Source: Limnephilus marmoratus (taxonomy: Eukaryota > Arthropoda > Insecta > Trichoptera > Limnephilidae). Taken from it: 64,000 nt of DNA. Below, piece after piece: positions 55,450 to 64,000 of the stretch; the first letter of the stretch is position 1; each line of letters opens with the position of its first letter. The stretch is taken from positions 46,474,831 through 46,538,830 of the forward strand of contig OU862916.1 in the NCBI GenBank assembly GCA_917880885.1, given 5' to 3'. Under the pieces are notes generated by a model. That model was given only the letters and a program-made list of their open reading frames with translations, searched no databases and was not told the DNA's origin. The position numbers and the translations under genes were made by a program.

Positions 55450-56851
55450 AATTAACGGAGTGTTATTTTAACGATGGAATAATTATAATAATAAATCGGG
55501 AGGTTGAAATAAATAATAAATAAATAAGCATGATAATAATCTGTTCGGTATTTAGTTGTATAACGCTTTGTTGCTAAATAAAAGTACGGTGGGAAAACGA
55601 ACACAAAATATGTAATTAATTGTTAAATTTAATTTAAAAAGTGTTAAGTTAACCAACGAGATTTGAAATAAAATGCAGTTAGAACGATAAACATCATTTA
55701 ATTTAGATAGATTAAACGGGAATAAAATAAAATTGAAGTCGGAAAAATTTTATTTGAATTTAGTTGATAACATAAGAATAGGTATTAGGTAAGGAAAACA
55801 TAACAAGGTTTTACCGTGTAGCTCCCGGGTGAGAAAAAAACCTTAAAGGGGTAAGTTTTATTAAAAAAAAAAAAAAAAAAAAAAATTCAGGCGCCAAGGA
55901 GAGAGCGGTATGCAGCAAACAGTTGGTATTTGAATTAATTTTATAACAAGATATTACTTGCTTAATATGTGATATGTACCTATATTAAAATATTATATAT
56001 AAAATAGATATATTTATATATATGTATATATATATATATATTCCAAGAAAGTTTAATCAAAAAGAAACACACTTATATTAAAAAGTAAAGGTATCGATCT
56101 CGAATGAATATCTTTGAATTTATCCGTAACTATTTAAAATAGTTATGTGTTTGACAAATTTCCAAGTCAAATTTTTGTATTTATTTTAGTATATGTACTA
56201 TTTATTATAACTTCAGCTAATATAAAATGATCAAAAATGAGTTATGATATTAGAATTTATCTCAACTTAAATATAATTGTATATATCAGTATATTTATTT
56301 ATCGATACAAAATATATATGTATATATATATGCATTATGACTATATTTAGCGGGGAATAGATTAGACATTTGCGAAAAAGAAATTACCATTATTAAATTC
56401 AAAAAGAAAAAAAAACATTGAACCATATAAGCTCGCGTTCAAGGATGTTCCAAAAGTAAACAAATGTCACTCGTTGAATCTAGGTCACGAAGCCAGCGGG
56501 AATGTTTACATAATTGAAATTGTTTATAAAACAATTCGGTCATTGGGGCACTGGGTCAGATGCTTTTAAAGGAAGATGTACCTGGGTCTTTAATAGGTGG
56601 TTGACAGGTATTAGTATTATAGTAGGTTGGGTTATTATATAGGTTATTATATATTTATTAGGTAGTTGACGGGTATTAGTATAGGTATTAACTTTTAGAA
56701 TGGGACAAAGCCATGAAATTGCGCAATTATAGAAAAGTTTTAACACAATCTTTAATTTGAATATGAAGAGATTATTTTTTGGATTGAACAATTTGAAAAT
56801 AAATAGATTTATTATAAGCTAGTCAAATAATAGGTACATCAAACATTTGGA

Positions 56852-57140
56852 AAATCACGGGTTAGTTTAGGAGTGTATTGAAGAATTACATGGAATATTC
56901 GAGGAGAAAATTATAGAACAATTACTCTCGTAAGTATCAATCATTTACATGAAACAGTTGACAAATCACGGGATAGTCAAAAAGAAGAGTATTGAAGAAT
57001 TACAAGGAAGATTCGAGTAAAATTTTGTGGAGTAATTACTCTCATAGACATCAATCATTTACAAGAAGCAGTTGAAAAATCACGGGATAGCCTAATAAAA
57101 AGTATCAATCATTTACATGAGACAACTGGAAAATCACGGG
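56852..57140 (+). repeat. Tandem repeat, period 111-115 bp
   Basis: AAATCACGGG recurs at 56852, 56963, 57078 and 57131. The first units share GTATTGAAGAATTACA, ATTACTCTC and ATCAATCATTTACA; the last is shortened to 53 bp. Confidence 0.88.
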
Positions 57141-57360
57141 ATAGTAAAAAATTTTACCAAAAGTTGAACCTTGGGGAAAAATTTAGAAGACAGTTCAACA
57201 ATGGGAGGCAGTGGTCGCTCCTTAAAAAAAACCAAGGATCATTAACCAAACACATAATAGAGATGGCAATCTCTTAAATAAAATTGTCAACCAAACAAAT
57301 CAAAAAGCTTGGAATTTTCGGCACTCCAGAACAAACCGAGATAATTTCTTAATCTATTAG

Positions 57361-60285
57361 TATTTATTAATATGACCCACTATTATCATGTATATATTCG
57401 GTCATCGGCTAAGGTTTTGTGCAGAATTCCTTTTCACGAAATCCGAGCTCGGAATTTGAGACTAGCTAGCCTCAAATTGCGAGTTATAATCCTTCCCAAA
57501 TGTAAGTTTACATATATATCTTTTTATGTACTGTACATTGATTGATGTGGACTCGCTTACAGCTAGCGTTTTAGACTCGACAGAGTTACTCTCACATCAT
57601 TTTCTGTACGTGGAGTGAGGATTCACGACCCGTAACTCTACACAACACCGTGAGTATATGATTGCACATAGGACGAAACCGGTTCGCCCTAAGTAAATAG
57701 TAGACCTTGCAGGAGTAGGAATTTGGGGGTATCTAGGCTCAGATGACGACCGGAAGGCAGTGCATGATGGCAAGAGGAAGGACGGTTAGGACGCGATAAC
57801 TTAGGTATCAATTAACCGATCCGCGCCAGAAGATTGTGCGAATTTCTAGTAAGAATCTGATCACCTGGTTTACTTGTAGGAGGATAGGAGCCAAATTTTC
57901 GGCAGAAAAAGGGTATTCTGAGTCCGTCTAATATGCAATCTATTAATTACATTAACCTACTAAAACCATCTTTATATGTACCTTATAGCAGCTGAATCAT
58001 AGTGGAGGGGAGCCAGGCAGACATAAAACAATCATAATCAAATTTACTAACAATTAACCATTTGAGTCATTCTTAATTATCTGTTCATTTAAACATGCGT
58101 ATTTTCGATTAGTACAGTTTATTTACGAGTTCGTTAGGATGTATGGAAACATAATAAGCGACGGAGGAAAGTTAGCTCATTTAGAGAAATTATTTAAAGT
58201 TAGATTTGCAAGGGAGAGACCAGTACAGTTTGAAACTCAACGCTCTGTTTAGAATCAAAGGGTTACCACAAAAATGAAAGTAATTAAAGTCCCATATCAT
58301 AAATCAAAAAAATTACACAACGTTTGATGGAGTTTAATTACAACATAAATAAGAAAATATTTACGTTCAAGGTCGTAATTAACGTATTAATTAGTTAAGT
58401 ATACATATCTCTAAAGGTATGTAGTACAAGGGAGCTTTAAGTAGCTTTCTGTAGTTATCAAAGAAAATAAGGGTCCAATTTTCATGAAGGCTTGTGTGAC
58501 GTAGGGGAGGAATTTTCCATCCCTACTACACACATGCAAAGCCTTAAAATTTAAATATCGATCAGAGCCAAAAGAAAAGTTCAAGAAAACTTGAAGGGAT
58601 GAAAGAATTCCAAAAATATTTAATATCAAGTTTAAAAGAGGTAAAAAGGAGAAACATCACAATATGTACAGGTCTACTAATAAGCGTTGAGTAAATTTTA
58701 TACAATTGATAAATAAATGTGCATGTAGAAACTGTGCTAATTAACTGAAATTGACAAAACTGATACTTACAGCCAACAAAAGTTATACACATTCTTTATG
58801 CAGCGAAATGTGGTAATTTATGTGTTGTATGAACTTGAAATTTCTCTATCGATTTCGGAATATTTTTTGAATTATTTTAAATGTGCTGTATATATATTTC
58901 TTCTTTTTGAAGATATCGTTAAACAGACACTATTCTAGTACCTAGATAAAATTGTCTTTTGAAAGACAAACCACTTACTTCAACGTCAAAAAAAATGCAC
59001 CCGTGAATACCGGCGCCGCATAGATTTTGTCTTGTATTGGTTATAATAACCCGTACACATCAAAACCACAGAGATCTGTCGCGGTTGGCATACGACAGCC
59101 ATCACGGTGGGGGCGTGCCGAACTCGACGTGAAATAATGTCGTTTCTCAGTGACGACGGCGGTGGACAAACGCCCTTAAAAATCTCATCACTTTCGAGAG
59201 TTTTTACAGCCTTAGAAAACAATTGTTCTGCTTTATATGTGTACTCCATTATTCATTTAAAGTTTGTTCACATGAAATAAAATTTTATAGCCGTTCGTAT
59301 CTAAACAAAACAAACGATTTATACAGTAAATTTGTACGTGCTTAATAAAATTGAAGAGTGATTTCGCTTTATGACTGTAACACGAATGTTCCAAGTCATT
59401 AGCTCTCCATATTTTGTCAATCCCGTCTGTGTGAATGAACCGTGGGGACTCGTAAAACTTCGCTGACAACCCCTAACGGGAAAACACCTCACAGTTTCCC
59501 TGCAGGGGTGAATGCTCCAGTCCTGCAACCAACCCTTACAAGTAATTAACAAGAGCAGGTAATATGCTAATGAACTGGGTGGGTGTTTTGCAGAATGTTG
59601 AAAACTTGTTTTTACAATTAAGACGCTCGTACGTCGGCACTTTAATGATGAACACATCAGTTTAAGACTCTTGCTTTGCGTTTATCGTAATACGTGCAAG
59701 GTGTTTTAAAGTTATATTATTTTTATGCGTTAGAGTAAAAGTTGTATCGAACAGGTTTATGAACGTCGAAATACGTTAGGTTAAAATATTTATGTTTTAT
59801 TATATATCATATATCATTTGCAGAAATATTTTAAAAATCAAATATGTTCATAATAATAATTTTACATAATGTTACGAGTATATAAGAGATGTACTTCCAA
59901 AAAAAAGTTTGGCTTGTGTGTATGGTAGACGTGTTAATGTTTGTTATTTATGTCGCCAGCGCCCTTGAGGTGATTTTCCACGAAAACGGCGCTATATTAA
60001 TTAGCCAATTATTATGTGTCCAAGTATTAAGTTCATGTTTTAAGTGTGTATGAATATTTTTGATTGTTTTTTTTTTAAATATTTCTGATACTTTCTGGTG
60101 ACGTATTAAATAACATTACTCTAAGATATTTATAATTGAAGCTAGTTTTTTCCAATATTTTGAAGTTGGGAGAATTCATGTTTGTCTGAGTTTTTTATTA
60201 TTTTAAATGGTGGAGTTTTATTTAAATTATTAACTTTGTAAATTTGTAATATTTCATAATAGTATAATGTATTTAATTTAGAGAT
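57361..60285. other. No gene recognised
   Basis: 57400-57960 is of mixed composition with GACTCGACAGAGTTACTCTC and GAAACCGGTTCGCCC; 59020-59200 is GC- and CpG-rich (GGCGGTGGACAAACGCCC) with an 87-codon minus-strand open frame that I do not recognise. The rest is AT-rich. Confidence 0.5.
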
Positions 60286-60352
60286 CCCTGAGGCGTATGT
60301 GTGGTAAAACCATGTACGATCGTGCGAGAAATGTGTTAGTTAGTTAGTTAGA
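60286..60352 (+). pseudogene. RTE-like fragment with internal deletion
   Basis: AGATCCCTGAGGCGTATG to GCGAGAAATGTG matches 38040-38093, and is then joined directly to GTTAGTTAGTTAG. About 350 bases between coding part and tail are missing. Confidence 0.85.
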
Positions 60353-63069
60353 TTCTAAATTCTTTAAACATAAGTTCTGGTGAATATATTATACATGGTC
60401 TAAGATAGAGTTTTATGAATTTCTTTAAAGTAGGCACCCATAGCTCATTAATGATAATTGAATTTTTCATCTTTCAGTTGAAAGCAAATACTTTGTGGTA
60501 AGATATAAATATAGTATCTTTTTTTTAGTCACTTTTTATTAATGTGTCCGATGCCGCCAGAGTTTCTATTTGATTCAAACTATCATAAAATATTAATAAA
60601 CATATCACACAAACAAATGCGATAATATTAATTCGGTTTTGGGAAATCTAATTAAAATACAATTTCATGGTACTCTTCACATGAGAAAATTCACTATAAA
60701 TATGTATCACACATAATGTACTGTTATGAAAATATTTAGATTGCCCAAATAATTAATTATTTTCCAATAGAAATTAATGTTCTAAATTACCCCAGGATTA
60801 TTAATGTTTGTTATTATTAATATTTCCTAATGTTTAAACTGGCCACTAATGTTTACACTTTTCTCCGGGATAGTTTAACTTTCAAACCACAGTGGGTTCT
60901 GTGTCACTTTTCAGGACTTCTTGGATTCGCGTCAAAGGGGCATGACCTGAATTTGACAAGACAAAATGTGGATTTTTAATTAAATTGTTAAATACTCAAT
61001 CGGCGGCGGTTTAAGTAAATAATTCACAACAATGTAAAAAAGAACAATGCCCACGCCATGATGGGAGTAACTGTTGCCTGCATACTGCATAGCTCAGCAC
61101 TCAGCATATCTTGTTTTAGACAAGGTTTGGCGTCCAAGTTTCCAATTCAGAAATAAAGCTGATTACAGTGATAATTAATTAGACCCTGTTACTTTAACAT
61201 TTAATGCACCCACTTAACAAGCGGTGTTTATGTCATGAATAACATGACACACATGGTAGGTAAAACGCGAAACACATCCAGTGTCATTACATCTTACTTT
61301 AACTTATTATGTACCTGGCAAATGGTACCCAACATAATTTCTTCTATAGCAAACATAAATTCCTATATAGCAGTACTATATCACACTAATGCTACAAAAT
61401 GTACTCGTGTGAACTAGTATTGTATATTTTAATATGTGCTTGAGAATATTAGTATTATATCGAACGTGAATGTTATTAATCTGTAAATTAGTGTAAGCTG
61501 TACTGTACAATTACTATGCAAGTCTTGAAAGTACACAATACGATGAAAATGTATTTTTTGTAAATACCAATTAACGGTACTTGTCCTCCTCATGTTTAGA
61601 ATTCAAAGTGTTTTTCGGAAATGTCTCTAGCATTTATAAATAGCCCTCGAAAATAGCCTGACAAATATTAAAAGAGTTCACGTTTAACCAAAATGTAATC
61701 TCGCAATCTCTAAAGTTTTAATCGTTTATTCTTGATCGAGCCGCTCGCTCTGGTCTTCCGGATGTGACAGGTAATTTGCCGCGGTAAGACAGGTAACTGC
61801 TCAGGCGAAAACATTACGTCTATTTTATAGGGTTGTATTTTATAGCTAAATTGTTATTTGTTCAAACAAACCCTTAAGAGATTGGGGTTAGTACTTTCTT
61901 TGTGGATTTTTCTTCAATGCTTTGAGTGTGTTCCGTTTTTAAAGCGTAAAGGAAATATAAAGCGATGGAATATTGAAGGCGAAAACACACACGAAGGGGA
62001 TTCTAGCAGAAAAAAGGGGTTAGATAGTTTGAAATTACACATTAACTGATATTTAGGAAAAATAAATAGGAGATGAGAATGTGGATTGTCGTGATTAAAA
62101 GAAATGTGTAACAGTAAACACGCAAAAACATTTTTGCAAATAGGCAGGCTGAACACTTTTCTTATATTAATATTTTTTTTTATCGGCTAGTTTTTTTATG
62201 ATCTCATCTAGAATGGGGATATTGTTGCATTTAAATTGTAAAACATGTTAGCTATCAATCATTTTAGTACTTTACTTTCATGTAATTTTTGGTGCTTTAC
62301 AGTTTTGTTCCATTTTCTACACATATGCTAGAATGTTCTTTCAGAATAAATGGGTATAATGTCACTTACGTCGTCTCCAGAGACATTCGTTATTTATAAG
62401 TACTGGGACCAGTATTCTCCAGTACTACAATATGCTTATTAAAAGATTTAGGTTCTTTGAATCAAAATCACTGTTTATTGACGTATCGTAATTTATAAAC
62501 ATAGTTCAGAGGACTAACATAATTTCTTACTGGAAGCTGGATTTTGTCTGCCAAGCCCAAGGATAATAATGACTCTGGACAACTACCGTCGGCAGATTTC
62601 GTAAACGAGACGTGTGACCCATAGGCAACTAAAGCAATGTGAGAACTAATCGTTAACTAATTATGATACCTTCACACAGAATCATGGACACCAATGAAAT
62701 AATAAATTTACGTTATGTTCATTTTCAACCATTTCTGTAGTCATTTAGTTTAGTTAGAATAAGTAACGTAAACCAAATAAGTGTTAGTGTACCTATTAAG
62801 AGGAATATAAACGCTAAAAATATATCGATTTTCGATTCTCACGCCTTCAAAATTTAAAAACGAGCGTCTTATTTGCACGAGAGCAAGTAAGCACCAAAGT
62901 GGTTTTTATTTATTTATTTTGTGCATAATTTTATAAGAATGAATAAAGTTAGATCAAAAAAAAGTCAAAAATGGTCTTAGTCATAAAGGAGTATTTCAAA
63001 AAAAAAAAAACTTTAAAAATATTAGATAATTCATGGAAAAAAAATCGAGTGTGCTGTAGACCTCACGAC
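60353..63069. other. No gene recognised
   Basis: AT-rich DNA; short open frames near 61235, 61858 and 61914 are without recognisable motifs. Confidence 0.55.
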
Positions 63070-63379
63070 TGAAGTAAAACTTCTTTAACTCCATCTATGT
63101 TATAGGAAGAGAGAAAGAAAATGTGCCGCGCACTGCTCTCTCTTGCTCCTAGAGTGTGATACAGACAATAGGCCTGCACTGTGCTTCAGATATACGAAAC
63201 GTCACTTGCTAGGAGAGAAAGAAAATGTCACCTAATATATGAAACGTAACTCTATCTCTTTCTATCACTGACTTATATCTCCTTCTCAACTACCATCCCC
63301 TTCGCTTTTCGTAACGCTCTCGTCACGCATTCACCAGTTTACTCCCCAAGTCAAGCGTGCGTGAAGAAGTTTTACTTCA
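63070..63379. mobile_element. 310-bp inverted-repeat element (MITE)
   Basis: The 16-bp ends TGAAGTAAAACTTCTT are perfect inverted repeats (63070-63085 and 63364-63379) and each is itself partly palindromic (GAAGT-AAA-ACTTC). The interior has two copies of GAGAGAAAGAAAATGT. No clear target duplication. Confidence 0.8.
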
Positions 63380-63868
63380 AAAATATATTTTTTAGAAGTT
63401 TACGTTTATATTTTTTGTTACGTAAATAATAATTTTATTGTAATTCCAATGCATACAAAAGGTAGTAAAAGCTTCAATTTATCCGTAGCATATTTTTTGA
63501 TGTTTGTAATTTAAACCGATTTATAGTTAAGATTAATCTAAATAGTATCTAAATAGGATTTCACGTATAACTTCATCTTAAAAAAAAAGAAAAATTGATG
63601 TATTACGATGTAAGCTAGAACACAATTATTGTTGAAGTTTTCATTGGCCATTTAACCCCAAACATTAGGTTCCAGCCATCCCACATATCAGTACTATTGC
63701 GATAACGAAGTATGTTTTGTCCTAGTAATCTGATGAAGTGTAAATACGTTCCTAATTTATCTCATCGGGGCTGCTGTTGTTTGAGGATAAGTGAAGTATG
63801 CTTATTCAATAATCAGACATTTGCAGGTCCGGAGCATTTTAGCCTTAAATCCATACATTAATAAAAAA
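63380..63868. other. No gene recognised
   Basis: AT-rich DNA. Confidence 0.45.
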
Positions 63869-63899
63869 CTAGCTTTTGCCCGATGCAGGAAACAACGGG
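63869..63899 (-). mobile_element. Possible Helitron 3' end
   Basis: On the minus strand CCCG, a 13-base loop, CGGGC, then AAAAGCTAG followed by T: a hairpin plus CTAG-T terminus. The 5' end is not seen. Confidence 0.4.
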
Positions 63900-63924
63900 T
63901 TAAAACACTAAGCAATTTGACGTG

Positions 63925-63976
63925 TAAATGCGGATGAAGCGAGAAGTGTGCGCCTACAAAGGGTACTGGTAGTTAG
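63925..63976 (+). pseudogene. Possible RTE-like 3' end, weak
   Basis: GATGAAGCGAGAAGTGTGCGC resembles GTGAATGAGGCAAGGAGTGTGTGCGG of the copy at 52140, and TAGTTAGTT follows. Short and diverged. Confidence 0.35.
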
Positions 63977-64000
63977 TTGACCGTTCAATTTTGTACACCT

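Larger units (their letters stand above)
54060..57360. other. A/G-rich, C-poor tract of unknown origin
   Basis: For about 3.3 kb the plus strand is rich in A and G and very poor in C, then the bias stops near 57400. Stops occur in every frame, but plus-strand stretches such as 54508-54600 are lysine-, asparagine- and glutamate-rich. Retroelement plus strands often look like this, so a decayed LTR-element interior is possible. I recognise no domain. A 23-base A-run is at 55863-55885, TA-rich microsatellites are near 55985-56040 and 56310-56335. Confidence 0.45.

Noticed and set aside
57530..57560. Possible Helitron end at ACAGCTAG near 57561
   Set aside because: It is followed by C, not T, and has no GC hairpin upstream.
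58986..59249. An 87-codon minus-strand frame in a CpG-rich patch
   Set aside because: No motif, signal peptide or splice context that I recognise; kept only as a composition note.

Overview
This is 64 kb of AT-rich animal (almost certainly insect) DNA with no convincing single-copy host gene. The organism call rests on BEL/Pao LTR retrotransposons, a two-enzyme non-LTR element of CR1/Jockey type, endonuclease-reverse-transcriptase (RTE-like) remnants of a kind abundant in moths and butterflies, Helitrons with the insect-type ends, and stretches of degenerate CCTAA (the insect telomere motif). A lepidopteran is my best guess, at moderate-to-low confidence. The window behaves like intergenic or long-intron DNA that has been a sink for mobile elements.

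Layout. 1-4843: a BEL/Pao element on the minus strand, running off the left edge, broken in the reverse transcriptase by a perfect 16-bp-arm palindrome. 5252-9781: an apparently full-length, coding-intact non-LTR retrotransposon on the plus strand, with ORF1, an unexpected 212-codon middle ORF that overlaps both neighbours, and ORF2 (endonuclease plus reverse transcriptase). 10-42 kb: a patchwork of short elements: ten copies of a hairpin-ended, poly(A)-tailed repeat; RTE-like 3' ends with GTTAG tails; a 600-bp hAT-type and a 742-bp piggyBac-type non-autonomous element with target-site duplications; two Helitrons; a palindromic element with a tRNA-Cys-like gene in its loop; and several tandem or dispersed repeats. 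42089-43576: a foldback-like element whose left arm has grown into 25 copies of a 45-bp unit. 43592-50846: a second, complete BEL/Pao element with 329-bp LTRs differing at two sites, a CCATC target duplication, a tRNA-Tyr primer site, two frameshifts and an 884-bp solo LTR in gag. 51-64 kb: more RTE and Helitron debris, a 3.3-kb A/G-rich tract of unknown origin, and two short inverted-repeat elements.

How it fits together. The nesting gives a relative order of events: RTE-like fragments are old and were hit by other elements (41013-41419, 52173-52276, 18205-18393); the second BEL/Pao element landed 15 bp beyond the foldback-like element and was itself hit by an LTR element. The only regions that look recently able to make protein are the non-LTR element and parts of the two BEL/Pao elements. 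All coordinates and alignments were read by eye; family names are from recognised motifs, not from searches.
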